A DNA stretch of 64,000 nt, taken from NCBI GenBank assembly GCA_947488655.1, contig CANKZZ010000003.1:558001-622000 (forward strand). The letters run 5' to 3'. The notes below the pieces were generated by a model. The model was not told where the DNA came from. It ran no database searches and worked only from the letters and a program-made list of their open reading frames with translations. This document shows, in pieces, positions 47,144-55,451 of this stretch; positions within the stretch are counted from its first letter, which is position 1, and each line of letters begins with the position of its first letter. This DNA comes from an uncultured Psychroserpens sp. GTDB lineage: Bacteria > Bacteroidota > Bacteroidia > Flavobacteriales > Flavobacteriaceae. A program made the translations under genes and the position numbers.

Positions 47144-48265
47144 ATGGATACTACATTTTTTGAATTAGGAATTTCTAAACCTCTCATTAAAGGTTTAAAA
47201 GAACTCAACATAAAAACGCCAACTCAAATACAAGAAGAAGCGATACCAGTTTTACTTAACAAAGGCACAGATTTTATTGGTCTGGCACAAACAGGTACTG
47301 GTAAAACTGCAGCTTTTGGATTACCAATATTGCAAAATATTAATCCTAAAAAGGATCATATACAAGCTTTAATTTTAGCACCTACCAGAGAGTTAGTGCA
47401 ACAAATACAAAAACAACTCTTTAAGTTTACAAAATACAGCGAGCATAAAATTTTTGCAGAAGGTGTGTATGGTGGAGAAAAAATGGATGTGCAGTTAAAG
47501 AGATTACAGAGAACAACTCATATCGCAGTTGCAACTCCAGGACGTTTGCTAGATTTTATTGAGCGTGGTGAAATTGATATTAAAAATATTAATACGCTAG
47601 TTATGGATGAAGCAGATGAGATGCTTAGTATGGGTTTTAAGCAGGATTTAAATAAAATTTTGGCTTATACAAAAGGGTCTAGAAATACATGGTTATTTTC
47701 TGCAACAATGCCAGAAGAGATACAAAGTATTGTAAAAACCTACATGTCTCCAAGTGCTGTACGCGTAGAAATTGATAAAAACAGCTTAGTTAATGCTAAT
47801 ATAAGTCATCATTATATTGTGACCTCTATTAAAGAAAAAACCAATGTCGTTACACGGTTATTAGATAAATATAGTGATGATAGAGGTATTATTTTTTGTA
47901 GAACTAAAGCAGGAACCGTTCAATTAACAGAGAAATTAAAGGAAGAGGGTTTCTCTGTAGATGCACTACAAGGCGATATGCAGCAAAAAGAACGAGATAA
48001 GGTAATGAGAGCATTTAAAAATGGGTCATTACAATTTTTGGTTTCTACAGATGTATCTGCCAGAGGTATTGACGTTAATAATTTGGCATTTATTATACAC
48101 CATCAATTACCAGATCAATTAGAATACTACACACATAGGAGCGGTAGAACTGCCAGAGCAGGTAAAACAGGAGAATCAATTGTATTGATAATCTCTGGAG
48201 AAGAACAAGATATTCAAAAGATTCAAAAAGATTTAGATATTAAGTTTAAACAAATGACATTTTAA
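47144..48265 (+). CDS. DEAD-box RNA helicase
   Basis: A 373-aa helicase core without a C-terminal extension. Q-motif GISKPLIKGLKELNIKTPTQIQ, Walker A AQTGTGKTA, PTRELVQQI, TPGRLLDFI, DEAD in VMDEADEML, SAT in LFSATMP, IIFCRTK, VSTDVSARGIDV and HRSGRTARAG are all present. It should unwind RNA in ribosome assembly or mRNA decay, like RhlE/CshA. The absence of a basic tail makes it a minimal member. Confidence 0.94.
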   Translation: MDTTFFELGISKPLIKGLKELNIKTPTQIQEEAIPVLLNKGTDFIGLAQTGTGKTAAFGLPILQNINPKKDHIQALILAPTRELVQQIQKQLFKFTKYSEHKIFAEGVYGGEKMDVQLKRLQRTTHIAVATPGRLLDFIERGEIDIKNINTLVMDEADEMLSMGFKQDLNKILAYTKGSRNTWLFSATMPEEIQSIVKTYMSPSAVRVEIDKNSLVNANISHHYIVTSIKEKTNVVTRLLDKYSDDRGIIFCRTKAGTVQLTEKLKEEGFSVDALQGDMQQKERDKVMRAFKNGSLQFLVSTDVSARGIDVNNLAFIIHHQLPDQLEYYTHRSGRTARAGKTGESIVLIISGEEQDIQKIQKDLDIKFKQMTF

Positions 48266-48304
48266 AATATTATTTAAAAAATAGCGTCTGTAGTCATTAA
48301 TTTA

Positions 48305-48400
48305 GATTACTTTCGCAGCCACTTAAATGAGTAGCAATACTTATTTAAGTATTACACAAATAGAACTCCTTAGTATGGTCACTAAGGAGTTCGCTTTTTT
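48305..48400 (+). ncRNA. Candidate small RNA or structured leader with terminator
   Basis: Between the two helicases: a near-consensus -7 element TTACTTTCG (about 48308-48316), a hairpin ACTTAAAT/ATTTAAGT (48321-48328 with 48343-48350), and a strong terminator (48363-48400). Together these could make a transcript of roughly 80-90 nt. It could also be the 3' end of the upstream mRNA. No coding sense is seen. Confidence 0.35.
48363..48400 (+). terminator. Strong intrinsic terminator
   Basis: GAACTCCTTAG (48363-48373), loop TATGGTCA, CTAAGGAGTTC (48382-48392), then GCTTTTTT. Eleven perfect pairs and a T run. Confidence 0.92.
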
Positions 48401-48493
48401 ATACCAATTTGGTTCTATGATTTTGAAATAATTTTCAAAAAAATTCGATAAACACTGATAAAGGTTTTAATTTTGCAAATCTTAAAACATAGT

Positions 48494-50047
48494 ATGAGCC
48501 AAGATAAATTAGCACTTCAAGATAAAAAAACAGATAAAGAATTATATAGTTATCAAAAAGGAGCCATTGATCAAATTTTTGAAAAATTTGAGACAGCACC
48601 AGATGATTATCATTTACTATATCAATTACCAACAGGAGGTGGTAAAACGGTTATTTTTTCTGAAATTGTTCGTCAATACCTAAAAACACATAAGAAAAAA
48701 GTACTTGTAATGACTCACAGAGTTGAGCTTTGTAAGCAAACATCTGTGATGTTAACTAGCTTTGGTGTTACCAATAAAGTTGTTGATAGTAAAGCAAATT
48801 TAGATGACCAAGATGAGTATAGCTGCTACGTTGCTATGGTAGAAACATTAAATAATCGTCTTAATGATGATATTCTAGATATATCTGATGTTGGTTTGGT
48901 GATTATTGATGAGGCACATTACAACTCATTTACAAAATTGTTTAAGTTTTTTGAAAACTCATTTATCTTAGGAGTTACTGCAACGCCTTTAAGTTCTAAC
49001 AAAGATTTACCTATGAAAGGTAATTACAGCGAGCTTATTGCAGGTGAGACTATAGAGTCTTTGATAGAAAATGAGTTTTTGGCAAGAGCAGAAGTATACC
49101 AGTATGACATGGGATTAACCTCTTTAGAGGTTGGAAGTAATGGAGATTATACAGTAAAGTCTTCAGAAGATTTATATTCTAGTCCAGCCATGTTAGATAA
49201 ATTGTTGGAGGCTTATAAAAAACATTCTTCAGGAAAAAAAGCGTTGATTTTTAATAATGGTATTAATACATCAATAATGGTGTATCATACTTTTAGAGAA
49301 GCAGGTTTACCAATTATGCATTTAGATAATACTGCGACAAAAAAACAGCGTAAACAAATATTAAAATGGTTTAAAGACACTCCAGATGCTATTTTGACCT
49401 CTGTGAGTATTTTAACTACAGGTTTTGATGAGCCAACTATTGATACGATAATTCTTAACAGAGCAACAAAATCTCTTACCTTATATTACCAGATGATTGG
49501 TAGAGGTTCTCGTATTTTAAATAACAAATCTAAATTTACGGTTATAGATTTAGGAAATAATAATTATAGATTTGGGCCTTGGGGAGCAGATTTAGATTGG
49601 CAGACGATATTTAGATCTCCAAATTATTTCATGGATAAACTGTCTGATGACGAAACTATAGAAAGTAACTTTAGACATGAAATGTCTGAAGAGCTGAGAA
49701 AAGAATTTTCAAATTCTGAAGAAGTTTATTTTGATATTAAACAAGTTTATAAAGATGCTACGTTTAAGGGTGAGTCATCAAAGGTAGTACTAGAACGCTC
49801 TATTGAGCAACATGCAAAAATATGTATAGAGAATAGTGAAGATGTTTATGATGCTCTAGCTTTAGCAAAGCAACTAGGAGAAGATATAGATGTAAGAATT
49901 GATGTGTATGCAAAATGTATAAGTAAAAGTACTTATAACTTTTTGAGCTGGTTGAGAGATGATTATCGCAAAAAATTAAATAGCTACTTAAGAGCTAATT
50001 TTGATGAAGTTTTTGAACAAATACATGGTCATCCACCAGAGGATTAA
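48494..50047 (+). CDS. DEAH-box superfamily 2 helicase (ResIII-like)
   Basis: A 517-aa protein. I choose the ATG at 48494 (MSQDKLALQD); a frame from 48473 adds seven unsupported residues. Walker A is LPTGGGKTVIF, motif II DEAH in LVIIDEAHYNSF, GVTATPL, IFNNGINTS, SILTTGFDEPTIDTII and the motif VI-like MIGRGSRI. Its extra C-terminal part (about 390-517) has no domain known to me. It is related to UvrB/ResIII helicases that handle DNA or stalled complexes; no nuclease domain is visible. Confidence 0.9.
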   Translation: MSQDKLALQDKKTDKELYSYQKGAIDQIFEKFETAPDDYHLLYQLPTGGGKTVIFSEIVRQYLKTHKKKVLVMTHRVELCKQTSVMLTSFGVTNKVVDSKANLDDQDEYSCYVAMVETLNNRLNDDILDISDVGLVIIDEAHYNSFTKLFKFFENSFILGVTATPLSSNKDLPMKGNYSELIAGETIESLIENEFLARAEVYQYDMGLTSLEVGSNGDYTVKSSEDLYSSPAMLDKLLEAYKKHSSGKKALIFNNGINTSIMVYHTFREAGLPIMHLDNTATKKQRKQILKWFKDTPDAILTSVSILTTGFDEPTIDTIILNRATKSLTLYYQMIGRGSRILNNKSKFTVIDLGNNNYRFGPWGADLDWQTIFRSPNYFMDKLSDDETIESNFRHEMSEELRKEFSNSEEVYFDIKQVYKDATFKGESSKVVLERSIEQHAKICIENSEDVYDALALAKQLGEDIDVRIDVYAKCISKSTYNFLSWLRDDYRKKLNSYLRANFDEVFEQIHGHPPED

Positions 50048-50070
50048 TTGTTTTACTATTATAAATTAAA

Positions 50071-50108
50071 AAAGACTACTAATATGATTTAGTAGTCTTT
50101 CTTTTTTT
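50071..50108. terminator. Bidirectional terminator between convergent genes
   Basis: AAAGACTACTAA (50071-50082), loop TATGAT, TTAGTAGTCTTT (50089-50100), then a T-rich run; on the other strand the A run before the stem serves the minus-strand gene. Confidence 0.85.
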
Positions 50109-50124
50109 CATAGCAATTGTACGG

Positions 50125-50421
50125 TTATTCTTTTAAATGCTCAGTTGTTTGTTCTAAACTCTCGTTTGAAGCTCCACCTTGACTGTACAGCTGGTTTTCT
50201 TCATCTTTTAACTTCGTATTTGCCTTCTTATTGGTTAAATTTCTACCAGGAATATCTAAATCCTTTCCCGTAAAATCAACCGGCTTTTCTCTATTTTTAA
50301 GTAACTCATCATCACTTAATTCGGTTTTTAGATTACCAGCCTTGTCTCCTAAAGCTTTTTTATCTGCCTCGGTAATTTCTGGATTATAATCTAATTTTTC
50401 TTTATCAGTTTGATTTTTCAT
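50125..50421 (-). CDS. Small hydrophilic protein, probably disordered
   Basis: A 98-aa protein almost without hydrophobic stretches, rich in Lys, Glu, Asp, Asn (ITEADKKALGDKAGNLKTEL, KPVDFTGKDLDIPGRNL). Such proteins are common and conserved in flavobacteria and are often stress-related, but I know of no function. It is 12 bases downstream of the YqaE gene on the same strand, so a stress operon is a reasonable guess. Confidence 0.7.
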   Translation of the reverse strand: MKNQTDKEKLDYNPEITEADKKALGDKAGNLKTELSDDELLKNREKPVDFTGKDLDIPGRNLTNKKANTKLKDEENQLYSQGGASNESLEQTTEHLKE

Positions 50422-50433
50422 AATAATGATTTT

Positions 50434-50586
50434 TTATTTGTTAACTATCAATGCGTGTATTACGCCAGGAAGCCATCCCAAAATAGTTAGTAGTACATTT
50501 ATTAAAAATTGCTTACCTAATCCATGTTCCATAAATACTGCAACTGGTGGTAATAAAATGCTTAAGATTATTGTTAATATCGACAT
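50434..50586 (-). CDS. YqaE/Pmp3 family small membrane protein
   Basis: A 50-aa protein missed by length filters: two membrane helices (MSILTIILSILLPPVAVF and FLINVLLTILGWLPGVIHA) around EHGLGK. The PPVAVF and GW.PG.IHA signature is that of the YqaE/Pmp3 proteins, which modulate membrane potential and respond to salt or cold stress. It precedes the 98-aa protein gene in one unit. Confidence 0.9.
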   Translation of the reverse strand: MSILTIILSILLPPVAVFMEHGLGKQFLINVLLTILGWLPGVIHALIVNK

Positions 50587-50623
50587 TGTTTTAAAGTTTT
50601 AAATTAGTTAATTCGTTCTACTT

Positions 50624-50631
50624 CAAAGATA
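50624..50631 (-). promoter_or_regulatory. -7 element of the YqaE operon
   Basis: CAAAGATA reads TATCTTTG on the minus strand, a TAnnTTTG match 38 bases before the YqaE start. No clear -33 partner. Confidence 0.45.
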
Positions 50632-50784
50632 CAGTGTTATACCAGAGTGGTTTGCTCATATAGATTAAACTATTAGTTCATATGATAAATGCAAATATTT
50701 TATGTAGTACAATTAATGTATACAATTATAGCGATACAGTTAGTCTTAATAGTTAATGAGCAAAATCCCCTTTTATCTAATAAA

Positions 50785-50792
50785 TATCTTTG
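50785..50792 (+). promoter_or_regulatory. -7 element of the PepSY-like gene
   Basis: TATCTTTG matches TAnnTTTG, 23 bases before the ATG at 50816. The -33 position lacks a clear TTG. Confidence 0.5.
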
Positions 50793-50815
50793 TATAACAT
50801 AAAACTTAAATAACT

Positions 50816-51244
50816 ATGAAAAAGAATATCATATTAATAGCACTAATTACATTAACAGTTTATGCTTGTCAAAATACAGTTAAAGCTCAAGCTCCAGATG
50901 CTGTAAAAGCAACATTTCAAAAAATGTATCCAGGAGAAAATGATCCAGATTGGCATAAAGATGATAATGGTAATTACGAGTCCAATTTTAAAATTGATGG
51001 TGTAAAATACAGAGCAGATTTTTCTCCTAACGGAAATTGGATTGAAACAGAAACTAGTATAGATGTAAAAGATTTACCTAAAGCTATACGAGATAAAATA
51101 AAAGAAGACTATGATAGTGAAGATATAACCGAAGTGGAAAAAGTAGAACACCACTCTAAAGGACTTTTCTATGATGTAGAGTTTAAACAAAAAGGAAAAA
51201 ATAAGGACGTTGAGTTTAAAGCCAACGGAACTATTATTAATTAA
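50816..51244 (+). CDS. PepSY-like (PF11396) exported protein
   Basis: A 142-aa protein with a lipoprotein-like or signal N-terminus (MKKNIILIALITLTVYAC, Cys18, though the signal may be cut later at VKAQA). Two copies of a beta-lactamase-inhibitor/PepSY-like fold follow: VKATFQKMYPGENDPDWHKD with YESNFKIDGVKYRADFSPNG, and IRDKIKEDYDSEDITEVEK with LFYDVEFKQKG. Such proteins probably bind an unfolded or peptide ligand in the periplasm. It has its own promoter and terminator. Confidence 0.85.
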   Translation: MKKNIILIALITLTVYACQNTVKAQAPDAVKATFQKMYPGENDPDWHKDDNGNYESNFKIDGVKYRADFSPNGNWIETETSIDVKDLPKAIRDKIKEDYDSEDITEVEKVEHHSKGLFYDVEFKQKGKNKDVEFKANGTIIN

Positions 51245-51256
51245 ATTATTTTAGCA

Positions 51257-51291
51257 AAAAAAACCGCAATTTAAAAGATTGCGGTTTTTTT
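51257..51291 (+). terminator. Intrinsic terminator of the PepSY-like gene
   Basis: AAAAAAACCGCAAT (51257-51270), a short loop, ATTGCGGTTTTTTT (51278-51291). A strong G+C core with A and T runs on either side. Confidence 0.92.
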
Positions 51292-51359
51292 ATGATATGT
51301 TAATTAATAATTATGTAAATCAATAAAATCGTATCTTATAGTCTATTAAATAAGTGGTT

Positions 51360-51911
51360 ATGAAAAATAAAGTTATTGTTATATTATTCCTATTTGGTTT
51401 ATGTTTTAATTGTAGCTCTTCTAAGACAGCAGCAACACCATCTCAAATAGCTGCATTAGATCAATTAGTAAAAAATCAATCATTTGTTATAGAATCAAAT
51501 TGGGCTTTGCCACAATCTACACGAAGTTTAATGGCATTACAAAACGCTGTTTTTTTTGCGCCTGGAGATAATGCAAGTAGTATAAGTTTAATAGGTAACC
51601 CAAATGAACTTAAAATTGATAAAGACAAAGTATCTTCTAAACTTCCGTTTTTTGGAGAAGTACAATCAACAACAGGATATAATGGGTCTGATAGTAGTAT
51701 TAGTTTTGATGGAGAAATAAAAGATTATCAAGTTATTAAAAACGAAAATAGTAGTTATACTATAAAATTTGATGCAAGAAGCAATTCAGAAAATTTTGAT
51801 GTCATCATCCATTTATATCCTAATTTAAGAAGTGAAATTATCTTAAAAGGAGCCAAGCGTTTTCCTATTAGCTATACAGGATTTGTTAGAGCAATTTCCG
51901 AAGAAAAATAG
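51360..51911 (+). CDS. DUF4251 domain lipoprotein
   Basis: A 183-aa protein. I choose the ATG at 51360, which opens a lipoprotein signal (MKNKVIVILFLFGLCFNC; Cys18); a GTG two codons earlier is less likely. The DUF4251 part covers most of the mature protein (SFVIESNWALPQSTRSLMAL, then LPFFGEVQSTTGYNGSDSSI and IIHLYPNLRSEIILKGAKR). Function unknown. The last codons hold a reverse 9-mer copy at 51895-51903 (ISEEK then stop). Confidence 0.88.
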   Translation: MKNKVIVILFLFGLCFNCSSSKTAATPSQIAALDQLVKNQSFVIESNWALPQSTRSLMALQNAVFFAPGDNASSISLIGNPNELKIDKDKVSSKLPFFGEVQSTTGYNGSDSSISFDGEIKDYQVIKNENSSYTIKFDARSNSENFDVIIHLYPNLRSEIILKGAKRFPISYTGFVRAISEEK

Positions 51912-51913
51912 TA

Positions 51914-52105
51914 TTATTTAATACCAAGTTCATCTTTTAATTTATCTAATTGTTTGGTAGCTTGGGATAGTGCAGTTTCATTATCTTTATATGAGAGCGT
52001 AATTTTTATATTGCAAGTCATACAATTATACGCTTTACCATCTAATATATCTTTTACATTAAATGTTATTTGTGTTTTGCATTTTGGACACGGAATAGAT
52101 GGCAT
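51914..52105 (-). CDS. Small zinc-ribbon-like protein
   Basis: A 63-aa protein with two CxxC pairs (Cys6, Cys9, Cys28, Cys31) in a zinc-ribbon layout, IPCPKCKTQITFNV and YNCMTCNIKITLSY, and a charged C-terminal helix. Conserved in flavobacteria by my recollection; role unknown. It is convergent with the DUF4251 gene. Confidence 0.75.
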   Translation of the reverse strand: MPSIPCPKCKTQITFNVKDILDGKAYNCMTCNIKITLSYKDNETALSQATKQLDKLKDELGIK

Positions 52106-52183
52106 AATTTATTTGTTTTTATGAAGGTAGTCATTAATTGATTCAATAAGCGGTAACTTTCAATAATCTAAAACCTTTATTTT

Positions 52184-52756
52184 ATGTCTTTAAAATTAAA
52201 TTGTCTTATCATTTTTTTATTGGGTTCTTTAACCATTGCAGCTCAAAATACGATTACACCAGCAAAACAATTTTGGAACACCTTACAAAGTCATTGCAAC
52301 AAAGCTTACGAAGGTCGCTTAGAGTTGCCAAAAGATGATAAAGATTTTGGTGGCAAGCAGCTAATTATGCACGTTAGAAAATGTACAGATCGAGAAATTA
52401 AAATCCCTTTTTTTGTTGGAGAAGATAAATCTAGAACATGGATTTTAACTTATGATAATGATCGCATCTCTCTAAAACATGATCATAGGCATAAAGATGG
52501 TAGCGAAGATGACATAAATTTTTATGGAGGCACTACAACAAATACTGGTAAAGCAAATATTCAAATTTTTTCGGCTAATGAACATACGCAACAATTAATA
52601 CCTGGAGCTGCAACTAATGTATGGTGGATAACAATAGACGACGATACTTTTACCTATAATTTAAGACGATTAGGCACAGAACGTGTTTTTAAAGTTGTTA
52701 TGGATTTAACTCAAACAATTGATACACCTGGTGCACCTTGGGGTTGGGAAGATTAA
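52184..52756 (+). CDS. Conserved exported protein of unknown function
   Basis: A 190-aa protein with a signal peptide (MSLKLNCLIIFLLGSLTIAAQ). The mature part has two cysteines (LQSHCNK and VRKCTDR), an acidic-basic loop DHRHKDGSEDDINFYGG and an end GAPWGWED. It resembles a conserved Bacteroidota family of secreted proteins without a name. It lies alone with its own terminator. Confidence 0.75.
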   Translation: MSLKLNCLIIFLLGSLTIAAQNTITPAKQFWNTLQSHCNKAYEGRLELPKDDKDFGGKQLIMHVRKCTDREIKIPFFVGEDKSRTWILTYDNDRISLKHDHRHKDGSEDDINFYGGTTTNTGKANIQIFSANEHTQQLIPGAATNVWWITIDDDTFTYNLRRLGTERVFKVVMDLTQTIDTPGAPWGWED

Positions 52757-52761
52757 TTTTA

Positions 52762-52792
52762 AAAAACGCCTCATTATTAATAAAGCGTTTTT
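52762..52792 (+). terminator. Likely terminator
   Basis: AAAAACGC (52762-52769) and GCGTTTTT (52785-52792), with TTATTAATAA pairing inside the loop. Confidence 0.5.
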
Positions 52793-52845
52793 ATAAATTT
52801 CTAAATGTTTAAATAACAATGATCTTAAACCAAAAGCAACAGCTA

Positions 52846-53409
52846 TTATAAACTTAATTTTACTTCAAATGCTATAGCATCAGATATAGCACCATCTTTC
52901 ATTTTACTATTATAGCTAACTCCCCAAAGCATTCTATCTATCTTAAATTTTGTAGTCATAACTTTATTTTTATAATCTACTTCTGCCTGAAAGGATATAG
53001 GATTTGTGATCCCCTTAATTGTTAAATCTGCAAAAATTTTCATTGTAGAATCATCATGATATTTTACACGATTTATCACTAGTTTAGCAGTATTAAAATT
53101 AGAGACATCAAAAAAATCTGGATCTTTTAAATGATTAACAAGACCTAAATTTCCTTCTTCATGGTCAATATCTAAGCATACTATAGAATTCATGTTTATT
53201 ATAAATTCTCCTCCAGAAATTACATCATTCGATTTAATAAAATAACCTTCTTTAAAATCAATTGTGCCATAATGTCCACCAAAATAAAAGGTGTACTCTC
53301 CAGACCATTTTAATTCGCTTTTATCTACATCAATTGGTAGTTTTTCTTGAGCATTCAAAACTGTAATCATACTTAAAGTAATGATTAGAAATAGAATTTT
53401 TGTTTTCAT
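52846..53409 (-). CDS. YceI family periplasmic lipid-binding protein
   Basis: A 187-aa exported protein with a signal peptide (cut near LNAQ, 21) and a YceI lipocalin-like barrel: IDVDKSELKWSGEYTFYFGG, IDFKEGYFIKSNDVISGGEF, FFDVSNFNTAKLVINRV and TIKGITNPISFQAEV. YceI proteins bind polyisoprenoids or amphiphiles. Its gene diverges from the winged-helix regulator gene, a plausible control link. Confidence 0.92.
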   Translation of the reverse strand: MKTKILFLIITLSMITVLNAQEKLPIDVDKSELKWSGEYTFYFGGHYGTIDFKEGYFIKSNDVISGGEFIINMNSIVCLDIDHEEGNLGLVNHLKDPDFFDVSNFNTAKLVINRVKYHDDSTMKIFADLTIKGITNPISFQAEVDYKNKVMTTKFKIDRMLWGVSYNSKMKDGAISDAIAFEVKLSL

Positions 53410-53539
53410 AATATTTATTTTTAATTAATATTTATGAAGTAAAACTAGATTTTGATGGTACTAAAAATGTCAAAAAAATGTAAAAGAAGTGTCAACAGAT
53501 GTAAAAAGTCGCTAATTATTGTGTTATTTACGGTTACAT

Positions 53540-54406
53540 ATGAAACTACCATATCTCTATATTAAAATTATACTTGTTGCATTTGCATTTTTATGCATGA
53601 CCTCATGTGAGGATAAAGATTTAAATGAAACATCTAGCAGAACGAAAGTTGCATTGAGAGAAGCAGGAAATCAATTATTACTTCGGAAATTGGATTCTTC
53701 ATCATTAATATTACCTATTAAAGAAATTACATCTAATACCTACAAAATATCGTTTGATAAACCTATTAGCTTTGAGCCAAATGATATAGTTACTGTAATT
53801 GATAGTAGTTTAAATTTGGCCAATTTATCTAAAAATTATCGGGTAGAAGTAGTGCAGTGTGCAGATGGAGAAGTTGCATACAGTTACCAAATTGATGTAG
53901 AGGAGGAGCAAACCATTATTCCTTGTGCAGGTCGAAATTTACCAGAGGCTTGTTATACAATCCAGATTAAATTCTTAGATATTGTGCCTTCGAGTACATT
54001 CAGAAAAAAGCATATACCTTTTTTATTATTATTTGGCATCTTCTTATTTATAGGTTTTAAATATTGGTTTAGGAGAAAATTAGAACCAGTTTCCGAAGAA
54101 AAAAATAGTAATTATTCTTCAATTGGGAGTTTTCAATTTTATCCAGAGCAGCATAAACTTGTTAAATCTGCAACAGAAATTAGTCTCTCTAAAAAGGAGT
54201 GCGAACTTCTCGAAATTTTTGTAGCAAATCCCAACCAAGTCATTAAACGAGATGAACTCACTAAAAAAGTGTGGGAAGATAATGGTGTTTTCGTAGGCAG
54301 AAGTCTAGATACATATATTTCTAAACTACGTAAAATCCTTAAAGACGATAACGCTGTAAGAATTACCAATGTGCATGGTGTAGGATACAAATTGGAGGTA
54401 GACTAA
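53540..54406 (+). CDS. Membrane-tethered winged-helix transcriptional regulator
   Basis: A 288-aa protein starting at the ATG at 53540 (a frame from 53519 adds seven residues). Order of parts: signal-like N-terminus with a lipobox-like end (AFAFLCMTSC, Cys23), a periplasmic domain (about 24-155, with a Cys pair QCADG/PCAGR), one membrane helix (PFLLLFGIFLFIGFKYWF, about 162-180), then a cytosolic OmpR/PhoB-type DNA-binding domain (LSKKECELLEIFVANPNQVI, KRDELTKKVW, SLDTYISKLRKIL). This is an N-out, C-in layout, the reverse of ToxR/CadC. It could sense an envelope signal. Two 9-mer copies lie inside. Confidence 0.85.
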   Translation: MKLPYLYIKIILVAFAFLCMTSCEDKDLNETSSRTKVALREAGNQLLLRKLDSSSLILPIKEITSNTYKISFDKPISFEPNDIVTVIDSSLNLANLSKNYRVEVVQCADGEVAYSYQIDVEEEQTIIPCAGRNLPEACYTIQIKFLDIVPSSTFRKKHIPFLLLFGIFLFIGFKYWFRRKLEPVSEEKNSNYSSIGSFQFYPEQHKLVKSATEISLSKKECELLEIFVANPNQVIKRDELTKKVWEDNGVFVGRSLDTYISKLRKILKDDNAVRITNVHGVGYKLEVD

Positions 54407-54412
54407 ACCTTA

Positions 54413-55420
54413 TTAGTATTTATAATTTGTACCGTTATTTTTATATTTTCTATAACTCGTTCCTTTTGTACAAGGACAATCACTAATACCTTGTAATAAA
54501 TCAATACCAATAGTAATACTATGTGTACCAGAGTTATATCCTGATAAATCATTAATAGTCATTTGGTACGAATAGGCAAAATAGAAGTTGTTTTTCATTA
54601 TACCAGCCATTGGACCAAGATTAAGAGGATTAAAAAATTGATCATTTAAAAAACGGTAAGATGCACCAACCCAATAATAATCTCCAGACCTATTAAATTT
54701 TCTATATTTAAAATTTAAGTCGGTTGCAGAGCGCTTATCGCTATGAAAATATTGAAAAAACATTGAAGGTTCAAACTCAACATCTTTACTAGTATTACTA
54801 TTAAATACGTAACCTGTATAAGCCTGAAAATTAAGTAAGTTTCTAGGTTCTACACCTATAAAGTCATCTACATCTTTATCTAAAATGTTGTTAGCATTAA
54901 CACTCAAATAATATCTATTTAGTCGATATAACAAACCTATGTCAAAATTGTTATTAGAAACAGCTCTATCATCTGTAATACTTGGGTCAATAATTGGTAT
55001 TTCTTCAGTTGGTTGAAAATTTTCTATATCAATTCTAAAGCTATTTATATTGTATGATAATCCAAACGATAAGTATTGCTTTGAAGTGTAATCTAAAATA
55101 ATATGATGTGCAAATGATAGTTTAGCACCTTTTTGACGCGTGTTACCATTTCTATCATTATACATTGTTAATCCAATACCAGATTGCTTAGCAATCCTAA
55201 AATCGGCATATAAAGCTTGATTATCTGGTGCGTTTTTAATGCCAACCCATTGTGTAAGACCATTTAATCTTACTTTAAGGTTATCACCAATTCCTGCATA
55301 CGTAGGAGAAATTACAAAATCATTATCTGCTAAATATTGTGTCCAAACAGGTAAGTTTAATTCTTGTGCATAGCCAAATGTGCAAGAAACTAAAACGAGA
55401 TATATTATAAGTTTTTTCAT
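54413..55420 (-). CDS. PorP/SprF family type IX secretion outer membrane protein
   Basis: A 335-aa protein with signal peptide (cut near FGYAQ, 18) and a C-terminal beta barrel: LPVWTQYLADNDFVISPTYAG, RLNGLTQWVGIKNAPDNQAL, SFAHHIILDY, DIGLLYRLNRYYLSVNANNI and the last strand HSITIGIDLLQG. This family is needed for secretion of proteins with type B C-terminal domains, such as the adhesin encoded directly upstream (31 bases). Confidence 0.95.
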   Translation of the reverse strand: MKKLIIYLVLVSCTFGYAQELNLPVWTQYLADNDFVISPTYAGIGDNLKVRLNGLTQWVGIKNAPDNQALYADFRIAKQSGIGLTMYNDRNGNTRQKGAKLSFAHHIILDYTSKQYLSFGLSYNINSFRIDIENFQPTEEIPIIDPSITDDRAVSNNNFDIGLLYRLNRYYLSVNANNILDKDVDDFIGVEPRNLLNFQAYTGYVFNSNTSKDVEFEPSMFFQYFHSDKRSATDLNFKYRKFNRSGDYYWVGASYRFLNDQFFNPLNLGPMAGIMKNNFYFAYSYQMTINDLSGYNSGTHSITIGIDLLQGISDCPCTKGTSYRKYKNNGTNYKY

Positions 55421-55451
55421 TTTTTAATCGTTTTTAATTTGAGGGTTTTAT

